Of a stretch of 34,921 nucleotides of DNA, positions 23,946-32,086 are shown piece by piece. This DNA is from Flavobacteriales bacterium. GTDB taxonomy: Bacteria; Bacteroidota; Bacteroidia; UBA10329. The notes beneath the pieces are model-generated. The model made no database searches, was not told the DNA's origin, and saw nothing but the letters and a program-made list of their open reading frames with translations. Each line of letters opens with the position of its first letter. Within the stretch, counting starts at the first letter, position 1. Where the stretch lies: contig JAIPBJ010000028.1 of NCBI GenBank assembly GCA_021739625.1, forward strand, positions 1 to 34,921. The letters run 5' to 3'. The position numbers and the translations under genes are program-made.

Positions 23946-25811
23946 ATGGAGCACTATGATGTAATTGTAGTGGGAGCGGGCCACGCGGGATGTGAGGCTG
24001 CTGCTGCTGCTGCCAATCTTGGTTCACGGACGCTCTTGGTCACCATGAACATGGCCACCATCGGCCAAATGTCCTGCAATCCTGCAATGGGCGGCATTGC
24101 GAAGGGTCAGATCGTGAGAGAGATAGATGCGCTTGGTGGCTACTCAGGGATCGTTTCCGACCGGTCCATGATCCAGTTCCGCATGCTGAATCTCTCCAAG
24201 GGCCCCGCCATGTGGAGTCCTCGCACGCAGAACGACCGCTACAGGTTCTCATACGAGTGGCGATTGATGCTCGAGAAGACCGAGAACCTTGATTTTTGGC
24301 AGGACATGGTGAGCTCACTCATCATTGAGGGTGAGCGAGTGGCCGGAGTGCGCACATCAATGGGCGTTGATTTCCGTGCCCGGTCCGTAGTACTCACCAA
24401 CGGAACATTTCTGAACGGTCTCATCCATATCGGTGAAAAGCAAATTGGCGGGGGCCGTTCAGGTGAGAAATCAGCGACCGGAATCACCGAACAGCTCGTT
24501 TCCTTAGGTTTCGATGCCGGTCGAATGAAGACCGGAACACCACCACGACTCGATGGTAGAAGCATTGACTATTCAGTAATGGTCGAGCAGCCAGGGGATG
24601 AGCATCCGGGGAAATTCTCGTTCACAGATACACAGCCCCTCAAGCATCAGCGCAGTTGCCATATCACCTATACCAACAGCGAGGTCCACGACATGCTGCG
24701 CACGGGTTTCGACCGTTCACCGATGTTCAATGGCAGAATCCGTGGTCTGGGGCCACGCTATTGTCCATCGATAGAGGACAAGATCGAGCGGTTCGCTGAC
24801 AAGGACAGGCACCAGATATTCGTGGAGCCAGAGGGCTGGGACACCATTGAAGTATATCTCAACGGTTTCTCCACCTCCCTTCCCGAAGAGGTGCAGTATG
24901 CCGCGCTGAGGAAGATACCGGGCCTCGAAAAGGCCAAGATATTCAGGCCAGGATATGCAATCGAGTACGACTATTTCCCACCTACACAACTCACCCACAC
25001 ATTGGAGACCAAACTGGTCAAGGGCCTCTACTTTGCGGGTCAGATCAATGGCACCACTGGTTATGAGGAGGCCACATGTCAAGGACTGATGGCCGGAATC
25101 AACGCTCACCGATGTGCACAGGAAGAATCACCTTTCACACTGAAAAGGTCTGAGGCCTATATTGGAGTTCTCATTGACGACCTGATAACCAAGGGCACGG
25201 AAGAACCCTATCGTATGTTCACATCGCGGGCCGAGCACCGTATCCTACTTCGTCAGGACAACGCTGATGCCAGACTCACTCCCATGGGTCATGCCCTCGG
25301 ACTTGCCTCTGATGAGCGGCTTCGCAAGGTTGAAGAAAAACATACGAATGTCTCCGGGGTACGTAAGCAGTTGGAAAAATTGAGTCTACTGCCAGCAACA
25401 ATAAATCCTTACCTCGAATCTTTAGGCAGCACGCCAGTGAAGCAGCGGCTACGGGCGGTCGCTATTATTCCCCGTCCCGATGTACACCTTGCCGACATGA
25501 TGGGCCGCATGGCAGAGGTACGCGATGCGATACTGTCCGTTACAGCCGACCCTGAAACCATTCAACAGGTGGAGATCCTTATAAAGTATGAAGGCTACAT
25601 TCACAAAGAGGCTGAGGCTGCCAACAAGATTCTTAGGTTCGAGGACTTCAAACTCAAACCTGATTTCAACTATCACGCGCTTGAATCCCTTTCAGCAGAG
25701 GCACGCCAGAAACTTTCGCACATCAGGCCCGACAGCATAGGTCAGGCTTCGCGCATCAGTGGTGTTTCTCCCTCCGACATTTCAGTCCTTCTTGTTCATC
25801 TTGGTAAATAA
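23946..25811 (+). CDS. mnmG: tRNA uridine-5-carboxymethylaminomethyl(34) synthesis enzyme MnmG (GidA)
   Basis: A full-length 621-residue MnmG. With MnmE it builds the cmnm5 group on wobble U34 of several tRNAs, using FAD and methylene-tetrahydrofolate. The N-terminal dinucleotide-binding motif is [14 protein letters not shown] (residues 6-19), followed by [13 protein letters not shown] with conserved Cys44, and [13 protein letters not shown] with the second conserved Cys at 273. The C-terminal helical domain ([20 protein letters not shown] ... [17 protein letters not shown]) that binds MnmE and tRNA is complete. gidA is a classic origin-proximal gene, in accord with parS sites immediately before and after it and the oriC candidate ~5.3 kb downstream. 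Confidence 0.98.
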   Translation: MEHYDVIVVGAGHAGCEAAAAAANLGSRTLLVTMNMATIGQMSCNPAMGGIAKGQIVREIDALGGYSGIVSDRSMIQFRMLNLSKGPAMWSPRTQNDRYRFSYEWRLMLEKTENLDFWQDMVSSLIIEGERVAGVRTSMGVDFRARSVVLTNGTFLNGLIHIGEKQIGGGRSGEKSATGITEQLVSLGFDAGRMKTGTPPRLDGRSIDYSVMVEQPGDEHPGKFSFTDTQPLKHQRSCHITYTNSEVHDMLRTGFDRSPMFNGRIRGLGPRYCPSIEDKIERFADKDRHQIFVEPEGWDTIEVYLNGFSTSLPEEVQYAALRKIPGLEKAKIFRPGYAIEYDYFPPTQLTHTLETKLVKGLYFAGQINGTTGYEEATCQGLMAGINAHRCAQEESPFTLKRSEAYIGVLIDDLITKGTEEPYRMFTSRAEHRILLRQDNADARLTPMGHALGLASDERLRKVEEKHTNVSGVRKQLEKLSLLPATINPYLESLGSTPVKQRLRAVAIIPRPDVHLADMMGRMAEVRDAILSVTADPETIQQVEILIKYEGYIHKEAEAANKILRFEDFKLKPDFNYHALESLSAEARQKLSHIRPDSIGQASRISGVSPSDISVLLVHLGK

Positions 25812-25827
25812 CGTTTCACGTGGAACA
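25812..25827. promoter_or_regulatory. parS site 2, overlapping the methyltransferase start codon
   Basis: CGTTTCACGTGGAACA begins one base after the mnmG stop codon. Reverse-complemented it is TGTTCCACGTGAAACG, one base from the degenerate parS consensus TGTTNCACGTGAAACA. The central CACGTG includes the GTG (25820) that starts the next gene. The two parS sites are 1.9 kb apart. Confidence 0.8.
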
Positions 25828-26734
25828 ACTACTTGAGAAACTTGACCAATGCCCCTCATGCAGCGATACACAGCAGCATCCTTGGCTCGAATGCGTGGAT
25901 TTCAGCGTATCAAAACGGCCCTTTTCCATAATGGAATGTGAGCGGTGTGGGCTGCGTTTCACCAATCCCAGACCTTCGGCTGACGCAATCGGACCATACT
26001 ACAACAGCCCAGAATACGTTTCACACAATGACACATCCGAAGGTCTGCTGTTCTCCCTCTATCAGGCCGTCAAAGCATTCACTTTAAAAAGAAAGGCCAA
26101 GCTGCTCGCAAAAAGCACCAACGGCCGCACGCTGCTCGACTATGGGGCCGGAACAGGAGATTTCGCTGGATCCGTAGCGCAACAAGGATGGAATGTCATG
26201 GCATTCGAACCGGACGGCTCGGCAAGGCAACGAATCAAAGAGAAGTATCCGAACATTCAGTTGCAGGCAGGTCTGAATCAGATAGCAGACGCGTCACGGG
26301 CGGTGATCACCCTGTGGCACGTGTTGGAACATGTGCATACGTTGCAGGAGACCATGCAGCATTTCCAACGCATCCTTTCCAAGCAAGGAACCTTGATAAT
26401 AGCTGTTCCCAACTGCAACAGTTATGACGCACAACACTACCGAGAGTATTGGGCTGCCTATGACGTGCCCCGTCACCTCTACCATTTTACCCCCTCAGAC
26501 CTTGAGGCCCTGATGGAGAAATGCGGCTTCTTGCTCGTTGCCAAACACCCGATGTGGTTCGACTCATATTACGTGAGCCTGCTCAGCGAACGGTATAGGG
26601 ATACTTCGACCGGTACACTGCGCAATCTGATAAAGTGGCTCAAAGCCTTGAGCACCGGTACTATTTCGAATCTCAAGGCCATTACCGACACCGATAGATG
26701 CTCGAGCATCATTTACATCCTCAAAAAGGCTTGA
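25820..26734 (+). CDS. Class I SAM-dependent methyltransferase with N-terminal zinc-ribbon-like motif
   Basis: The 304-residue protein begins at a GTG inside parS site 2; no ATG occurs before the conserved N-terminal cysteines. Two Cys pairs (CPSC at 11-14 and CERC at 40-43, followed by GLRFTNPRPS) form a zinc-ribbon-like element common in Bacteroidota methyltransferases. The SAM motif I is LLDYGAGTGDFAG (~104), then VITLWHVLEHVHTLQETM (motif II/III region) and YDVPRHLYHFTP. Substrate unknown; this architecture is often linked to envelope glycolipid or polysaccharide methylation. It follows mnmG by eight bases and is likely co-transcribed with it. Binding of ParB at its start codon could affect its expression. 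Confidence 0.85.
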   Translation: MEQLLEKLDQCPSCSDTQQHPWLECVDFSVSKRPFSIMECERCGLRFTNPRPSADAIGPYYNSPEYVSHNDTSEGLLFSLYQAVKAFTLKRKAKLLAKSTNGRTLLDYGAGTGDFAGSVAQQGWNVMAFEPDGSARQRIKEKYPNIQLQAGLNQIADASRAVITLWHVLEHVHTLQETMQHFQRILSKQGTLIIAVPNCNSYDAQHYREYWAAYDVPRHLYHFTPSDLEALMEKCGFLLVAKHPMWFDSYYVSLLSERYRDTSTGTLRNLIKWLKALSTGTISNLKAITDTDRCSSIIYILKKA

Positions 26735-26843
26735 AAGATGCCTTCTGTGCCATGATGTGGCATGATTGGCACTGGGAGTCCGGCTGAGCGGAGAAGATGC
26801 ATCAGAACGCATCTATGTGGGTCGATTATCCGTACCCATAAAC

Positions 26844-26858
26844 CACTGAAAAACAGTG
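26844..26858. terminator. Weak bidirectional terminator-like hairpin
   Basis: CACTG-AAAAA-CAGTG is a 5-bp stem followed by ATTTATTCT on the plus strand and, read from the other side, GGTTTATGGG. It lies between the convergent methyltransferase and response-regulator genes, where a shared terminator is expected. The short stem limits confidence. Confidence 0.45.
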
Positions 26859-26885
26859 ATTTATTCTCATGAAATCTCCGAAGTG

Positions 26886-27638
26886 TCAAACAAATTTCAA
26901 ACGGCTGACGAGATCGTCCTTGTACGAACCCCCGATTGGAATGATCTTCTTGTCATCGTCCATCACCAGATTGCTCTGTTCAATAGCACTGATCTTGTCC
27001 ACCCGCACAATGTAGGAGCGATGCACCCGCTGAAATTCATTGCTGCTGAGTTTATCAGAAATGTCCTTCATAGTGGAATGCACGGTGTACTTGCCGGATG
27101 ATGTGTGGATGATCACATAGTCCTTCAAAGCCTCCACGTGAGATATATCCGTAGTCTTCACTTTCACCAAGCGACTATTTGACTTCACGAAAATGCAATC
27201 ATCAACAGATTTATCGGTGACAATGGCCGAATAGAGGTCTCGTTCGCGCTTCACCTCCTGTTCCTTCGAATGCTTATACAGGGCCATTTCAATGGAGGTG
27301 TGCAGATCGATCTCCTTGAATGGCTTAATGATGTAGCCATAAGGTTCCGTGACCTTGGCCTTGTTCAACGTGCTTTCATCCGCATAGGCAGTGAGGAATA
27401 TGACTGGAATCTCATACCGCAACCGAATCTGCTCGGCAGCCTCAATGCCACTGATCTGGCCTTTGAGCATGATGTCCATAAGCACCATGTCGGGACGGTG
27501 TTCGCCCGCGGCCACAATGGCATCTTCGCCCGTGTTCTCTACACTCGGCACATTGTAGCCAAGTTTCTTCAGACTGTTCTGAATGTCCTTTGCCACAATC
27601 GCCTCGTCCTCTACTACAAGAATGCTTGTCTTTGCCAT
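26886..27638 (-). CDS. LytTR-family response regulator
   Basis: A 250-residue two-domain regulator. Residues 1-120 are a receiver: ILVVEDE with Glu10/Asp11, the phospho-acceptor Asp55 in MVLMDIMLKG, Thr in VIFLTAYAD, and Lys in GYIIKPF. Residues ~145-250 are a LytTR DNA-binding domain (VKVKTTDISHVEALKDYVIIH ... EFQRVHRSYIVRVDKISAIE). Such regulators bind direct repeats upstream of targets after phosphorylation. It is the last gene of the MORN-kinase-regulator operon, 10 bases after the kinase stop, and its cognate kinase is surely the adjacent one. Target genes are not visible. Confidence 0.93.
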   Translation of the reverse strand: MAKTSILVVEDEAIVAKDIQNSLKKLGYNVPSVENTGEDAIVAAGEHRPDMVLMDIMLKGQISGIEAAEQIRLRYEIPVIFLTAYADESTLNKAKVTEPYGYIIKPFKEIDLHTSIEMALYKHSKEQEVKRERDLYSAIVTDKSVDDCIFVKSNSRLVKVKTTDISHVEALKDYVIIHTSSGKYTVHSTMKDISDKLSSNEFQRVHRSYIVRVDKISAIEQSNLVMDDDKKIIPIGGSYKDDLVSRLKFV

Positions 27639-27648
27639 TTATCCTACT

Positions 27649-29487
27649 TTATTGCTCGTTGAAATCAAGGACGTATTTGGTACCGTTACTAATGTCTATG
27701 GACAGCTTGCCGCCAACCTGAGTGGTAAGAGCAGTCACCAACTGCAATCCCAGCGAATCTGCTGTCTCCACATCAAAGTCCTTAGGAAGCCCCACTCCAT
27801 CATCCTCAACCACCATTCTCAACAACTTGTCGCTTCGTCTGCTCAAATGTATGGTAATCCTTCCTTTCTCCCTCCCCTCAAAGGCATACTTCAGTGCGTT
27901 CGATACAAGTTCGTTAATGATCAGCCCACAAGGAATGGATGTGTCAAGATTGATGAACACAGGTTCCAGATCGAAAATCAGTTCTATTCCACCCTGTGGC
28001 CTTCCATAAGAGTGATAGAGGTTGGTTGCAATGTTCCGGATATACTCGGCAAAATTGACCTCGCTCAACGTATCACTCTGATAAAGACTCTCGTGGACAA
28101 AAGACATCGACTTTATCCTGTCCTGGCTTTCGCGAAGCATTGCCAGCGCCTTCTCATCATCTATATAGGAACTCTGCAGGCTGAGTATGCTCGATATGAC
28201 CTGCATGTTGTTCTTCACCCTGTGGTGCACCTCTTTCAAAAGAACCTCCTTCTCGCGCAATGAGTCCTGCAATTTGCGGTCGTTCTCCTTCCGTTCTGTG
28301 ACATCCTCGAAAACGGCCACAAAGTAGTTTGGTGCCTCATTCGCATCCTTGACCAACGAGACCGTAACGTTGGCGCTTATATGCCTTCCATCACTGCGTA
28401 CATAAGTCTGTTCTTTGCTGAAGTTGCTTAACTTACCACTCAGCAGGTCGTCCCAACTCTGCAGGCTGCTTTCAACCTCCTTTTCCAGTACAAGTTCATA
28501 GAATGTCTTCCGATAAAGCTCCTCGGCGGTGTATCCCATCATGTCCGAAAGACGCTGATTGACCAAAAGGAAACGGCCCATCTTCGCAATCCTTGCGATG
28601 CCGATGTAGGCCTGGTCATAGATGGCCCTATGCCGCTCCTCACTGAGACGCAATTCCTCCTCGGCCTTCCTCGAAGTGGTGATGTCGCGCGAAACACCCA
28701 TTGCCCCAATCACCTCCCCATCGTTGTTTCTCAGCAATGATGCGGATAACATGGAAATGAAAAGAGACTTGTCCTTCCTTCTATTTACAATGTCAAGTGC
28801 AACCCGTCCTTCGCTATCAATTCTCGTCTTCACTTTGGCAAATTCCGCCCTGTCAGAATAGAGCATTGATATGTGCTTGCCAAGCACCTCAACCCTCTTA
28901 TATCCAAATGTGTGCTCAGCGGCCTTATTGAACTCGTTTATATTGTAATCAATATCGGTCGCTACAATCATGTCCAACGAACTGTCGATGATGCTCTTGT
29001 TGAACTTCTCTGTGTTCACCAATTCCTTCATCAACTTTCTTCGCTCAATTATCTCTCTCTGAAGTTGAAGATTTGTCTCTTCCGCAATCTGCGCCCGCAG
29101 CTGTTCCCTAGCCAACATCTTGCGTGACGAAATATCATGAATCGTCAAATGAACACTTCCTCCCTTGGAACCGGTCGCACCGATTTCGACATCCGACACT
29201 TTTCCCGTATCAATGTTCATCAACTTCATTTCCTTGAACTCGACAACATCCCATTCCCGGGCCCTTCCCAACAACTTGAACAACTCATCCACATAGCTCG
29301 GATGTATCAAATCCACAACACTTCTTCCAACAACACCATTCACCTCTCCTCCAGTGAACTTCCTCGCACTTACATTGGCGTACGTCACCACATCATTGTC
29401 AATCATAAGAACACCCACCGGCAGATGCTCAAGGAGCATCCTATACCTTATGGCTTCCGCTGTGCTGATCACATCCATCGTGTCCAT
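27649..29487 (-). CDS. PAS-domain sensor histidine kinase (HisKA_2 type, cytoplasmic)
   Basis: A 612-residue kinase. I see three PAS domains (roughly 10-125, 158-280, 285-405, each ending in a 'DI(T/S)xRK' or 'DVTERK' coil), then a HisKA_2 dimerisation domain at ~415-490 with the phospho-acceptor in LLKEVHHRVKNNMQVIS, and a HATPase domain with LIINELVSNALKYAF (N box) and VEDDGVGLPKDF (G1 box). No transmembrane segment is present, so it senses an intracellular cue, perhaps redox or a small ligand in a PAS pocket. HisKA_2 kinases commonly pair with LytTR or non-canonical regulators, as here. The gene follows the MORN gene by four bases. Confidence 0.93.
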   Translation of the reverse strand: MDTMDVISTAEAIRYRMLLEHLPVGVLMIDNDVVTYANVSARKFTGGEVNGVVGRSVVDLIHPSYVDELFKLLGRAREWDVVEFKEMKLMNIDTGKVSDVEIGATGSKGGSVHLTIHDISSRKMLAREQLRAQIAEETNLQLQREIIERRKLMKELVNTEKFNKSIIDSSLDMIVATDIDYNINEFNKAAEHTFGYKRVEVLGKHISMLYSDRAEFAKVKTRIDSEGRVALDIVNRRKDKSLFISMLSASLLRNNDGEVIGAMGVSRDITTSRKAEEELRLSEERHRAIYDQAYIGIARIAKMGRFLLVNQRLSDMMGYTAEELYRKTFYELVLEKEVESSLQSWDDLLSGKLSNFSKEQTYVRSDGRHISANVTVSLVKDANEAPNYFVAVFEDVTERKENDRKLQDSLREKEVLLKEVHHRVKNNMQVISSILSLQSSYIDDEKALAMLRESQDRIKSMSFVHESLYQSDTLSEVNFAEYIRNIATNLYHSYGRPQGGIELIFDLEPVFINLDTSIPCGLIINELVSNALKYAFEGREKGRITIHLSRRSDKLLRMVVEDDGVGLPKDFDVETADSLGLQLVTALTTQVGGKLSIDISNGTKYVLDFNEQ

Positions 29488-29491
29488 TGAA

Positions 29492-31018
29492 TCAATTCAC
29501 CTTATCCCCTTTGGTCATCTGCACGTTCACACCGTCAACTTTAACGACCATGCCCCGCTCATACGTAACAATCGTCCTTACCGTTCCATCCTCACTGTAC
29601 TCTGTCCAATCACCTTCCATCTCACCGAATTTATATCTTCCACTTAACTTCAATTGTCCTGTACTATAATACTGATTATGAACTCCTTCTTCTCTACCAT
29701 CGACATATTTTCCTTCAAACTTCAACTTATTGTTGTGATAATGGAACTTCCACACCCCTGACCTTTGACCAAGCCGGTAATCCCCTTCCTCACGATGCTC
29801 CCCAACATCGATCAGCCACGCTCCTTCCCGTTCTCCATCCATATACATACCCTTGGCCACCACCTTTCCTGTGTCGCTGTATTCCACCGCCAAACCTTCT
29901 TCCTTTCCTTCATAGAAAATCTCCTCTCTCCATGTCATCCCATTTGGATGGGTCCACTTCCATTCTCCATCGGCCAGTCCTTTTCTATAATCTCCTTCCT
30001 GCTCCACTTTCCCTGTTCTGTAATAGAACACCCATCTTCCCTCCCGCTTGTTGTTCTCATATCTGCCCTTACTGCGCAATTCCCCAGTTTCATAGAACTC
30101 CTTCCATTCTCCCTGCCTCTTTCCCTCTGGATCCACAATCCCCTCACCTATAACCTTCCCGACTCTATAGATCCTTGCACTCTCAACCTTCCCGTCCATA
30201 GAGTAAAATCTATGTACCCCTTCTTCAACTCCTTTCACATAGCTACCTACTGAACTCACTTGCGCATTAGGGTAATACTTCTTCTTTATATCAATCTTGG
30301 CCAGCTCCTCTGGCTCCGCTATCAGAATACCATTGTCATATTTTAAGGTTTGAACCAGATTGCCGTTCTTATCAAACTCCTTCCAATAACCATCCTTCTG
30401 GTCACTTCTGAACTTTCCCTCCGTGTACACCACCATATTGTCGTGGTACGTGCGCCAAACACCCTGTCTTTGATTGAACTTGTCCTTTCTATTTATCCTT
30501 TCTCTGTTCCTAACATAGCCATTGGCATACGTGACCACTGATATCACCCTTCCATCCTGCTCATCGTACTCATAGCCCAATCCTTGTTCCTTTCCACTTC
30601 CAAGAGAGTCTATTGGAGTAAGTTCTCTCAGCTTCCCATTGCTGTAGTATTCCTCCACTCTGTCAACCCTAACATCATTCCTATACAACTCAACTCTCGC
30701 AAGGCTCCCGGTCTCATCATAACTTCTGGCCGGTCCATTCCTCTTGTCTTCTCCATAGAAAATCTCATTTTCAAGCACTCCGCTCTCTGCATAGAAGCTC
30801 CATAAGCTGTCCAATTGATGATTGCTTCTGTTCCCTTCCGATTTCAAGCTACCCGATGGATAGTATGTTCTCCAATACCCATTAGGCCTACCGTTTACCA
30901 TTGGCCCCTCACTTGACAACGCCCCATCTGGGTAGTAGAACCTAACAATCTCAGCTTCCTGCGCCATGAGCAACAGCGGGAACAGACAAAAAAGAAGCAG
31001 GGTCGAACGTATGCTCAT
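29492..31018 (-). CDS. Exported MORN/YwqK-repeat protein
   Basis: A 508-residue protein with a signal peptide (MSIRSTLLLFCLFPLLLMAQ) and about fifteen to eighteen MORN_2/YwqK-type repeats of the form 'GxWxxYxxxGxLxxExxYxxGxxxG'. Examples are GYWRTYYPSGSLKSEG, GEWKEFYETGELRSKG and GVHNQYYSTGQLKLSG. These beta-hairpin repeats form an elongated solenoid; the exact role is unknown, though they are common in Bacteroidota envelopes. No T9SS sorting domain is visible at the C-terminus. It is the first gene of the operon with the histidine kinase and response regulator and borders the oriC candidate. The plus strand across this gene is strikingly C/T-rich. Confidence 0.88.
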   Translation of the reverse strand: MSIRSTLLLFCLFPLLLMAQEAEIVRFYYPDGALSSEGPMVNGRPNGYWRTYYPSGSLKSEGNRSNHQLDSLWSFYAESGVLENEIFYGEDKRNGPARSYDETGSLARVELYRNDVRVDRVEEYYSNGKLRELTPIDSLGSGKEQGLGYEYDEQDGRVISVVTYANGYVRNRERINRKDKFNQRQGVWRTYHDNMVVYTEGKFRSDQKDGYWKEFDKNGNLVQTLKYDNGILIAEPEELAKIDIKKKYYPNAQVSSVGSYVKGVEEGVHRFYSMDGKVESARIYRVGKVIGEGIVDPEGKRQGEWKEFYETGELRSKGRYENNKREGRWVFYYRTGKVEQEGDYRKGLADGEWKWTHPNGMTWREEIFYEGKEEGLAVEYSDTGKVVAKGMYMDGEREGAWLIDVGEHREEGDYRLGQRSGVWKFHYHNNKLKFEGKYVDGREEGVHNQYYSTGQLKLSGRYKFGEMEGDWTEYSEDGTVRTIVTYERGMVVKVDGVNVQMTKGDKVN

Positions 31019-31025
31019 GCTCCGT

Positions 31026-31033
31026 CAAAGATA
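31026..31033 (-). promoter_or_regulatory. -7 promoter box (TATCTTTG) for the MORN-kinase-regulator operon
   Basis: Exact TAnnTTTG match on the minus strand, seven bases before the ATG at 31018. It lies at the edge of the oriC candidate region. Confidence 0.5.
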
Positions 31034-31413
31034 CTTGGTGAGAACGGAACGCTGCCTGTGTTCAACTACTACTATCATTTCACTTTTTAAAGTAATTCTT
31101 AAGAACTATGGTAGATATATAAGCGTGTCAGCTTGTGTAGAACTTATGGCGAGACAAGCTTGTGCAATTCACATTTCAGTCATTGATAACAGGTTATTAA
31201 CATCAACGCCATGTAAAAAGTAATCATTCATGTGAATTATATAAACCACAGATTATTAGTAAGTTATTATTAAATAAGTATAATTATAGCAAACTATTTC
31301 TCTTGAAAATCATGACTTTAACAGCTTTGTAAGCGCAGGGAATTAACAACTGTGAAAACTGATGGATACACGATGGATTTGATAACTTGCTGAATGCACT
31401 GCATTATGTTGGT

Positions 31414-31422
31414 TGTGGAGAA
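31414..31422 (-). promoter_or_regulatory. Near-consensus DnaA box (TTCTCCACA)
   Basis: TGTGGAGAA on the plus strand differs by one base from TGTGGATAA. It lies 126 bases left of the perfect box and in the same orientation. Confidence 0.45.
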
Positions 31423-31539
31423 TAAGGGGTAAGAAATGAAGGAATAATCAGAAAATTGATCAAGGCCAACAGCGTTTGAAAAAGGGGTATAAATGTTTGA
31501 GAACATGTGAACAAGCAAAAGGAATTGCTGACAAAAAAA

Positions 31540-31548
31540 TGTGGATAA
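31540..31548 (-). promoter_or_regulatory. DnaA box (TTATCCACA)
   Basis: TGTGGATAA on the plus strand is the reverse complement of TTATCCACA, the canonical high-affinity DnaA box. It is the best single box in the oriC candidate, 91 bases before rpiB. Confidence 0.8.
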
Positions 31549-31626
31549 CCTCGATATTGGCTGTCGCTAAGCAAACCCTTGCCCATTGACAGAAAATGAG
31601 GAAATGCAGAGCCGTAGACAAAAGCG

Positions 31627-31635
31627 TTATACACA
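31627..31635 (+). promoter_or_regulatory. DnaA box (TTATACACA)
   Basis: Exact match to TTWTNCACA, ending three bases before the rpiB start at 31639. DnaA bound here could also influence rpiB transcription; that is inference. Confidence 0.65.
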
Positions 31636-31638
31636 TCA

Positions 31639-32082
31639 ATGAACAGCATCATGGACATTGTCATAAGTTGCGACCATGCAGGATTTGACCTGAAAGAGAA
31701 GGTGAAACAGGTGTTGATTGCCAGAGGGACGATAGTGAATGACATGGGGCCGGCCACAGCAGACCGTGTGGACTATCCAGATATGATACATCCATTGGCA
31801 AAGGCCATTGATGAAGGTAGGGAGGCAATGGGCATCATCATCTGCGGCAGTGGCAATGGGGTGGCCATGACGGCCAACAAATACGCCAATGTTCGCGCAG
31901 CCCTCTGTTGGAACAGAGAGATTGCGGCACTGGCCAGGCAGCACAATGATGCGAATGTCCTCGCGCTGCCTGCGCGCTTCATCAGCGAAGAGGAGGCCTT
32001 GGCGTGTGTGGAAGAGTTTGTTACGGAGAAGTTTGAAGGAGGCAGACACGCGGAAAGGGTTGAGAAGATTGCAATCAAGTGA
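31639..32082 (+). CDS. rpiB: Ribose-5-phosphate isomerase B
   Basis: The 147-residue enzyme interconverts ribose-5-phosphate and ribulose-5-phosphate in the pentose-phosphate pathway. It carries the RpiB/LacAB signatures IVISCDHAGFDLKEKVKQ, VDYPDM, GIIICGSGNGVAMTANKYANVRAAL (active-site Cys, anion-hole glycines) and LARQHNDANVLALPARFI. An internal ATG at 31651 (MDIVISCDHAGF) gives the length most usual for the family and may be the true start. It stands directly beside the oriC candidate and is read away from it, four bases before the peptidase gene. Confidence 0.93.
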   Translation: MNSIMDIVISCDHAGFDLKEKVKQVLIARGTIVNDMGPATADRVDYPDMIHPLAKAIDEGREAMGIIICGSGNGVAMTANKYANVRAALCWNREIAALARQHNDANVLALPARFISEEEALACVEEFVTEKFEGGRHAERVEKIAIK

Positions 32083-32086
32083 ATGC

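Larger units (their letters stand above)
31034..31638. other. Candidate chromosomal replication origin (oriC), gene-free
   Basis: About 600 bases without a convincing gene between divergent operons. It contains two exact DnaA boxes (31540-31548, 31627-31635) and five one-mismatch boxes of TTWTNCACA (31134, 31231, 31351, 31414, 31506). An AT-rich stretch at ~31232-31310 could be the unwinding element. Short palindromes TTCTTAAGAA (31097) and ACAAGCTTGT (31155), and a direct repeat AGCTTGTG (31130, 31157), add structure. Strand composition also appears to change sign across it. This is the best origin candidate; it has not been computed. Confidence 0.72.

Noticed and set aside
31889-32086. N-terminal extension of the M28 peptidase overlapping rpiB
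   Set aside because: It would hide the signal peptide that begins at ATG 32087 and overlap a conserved gene.
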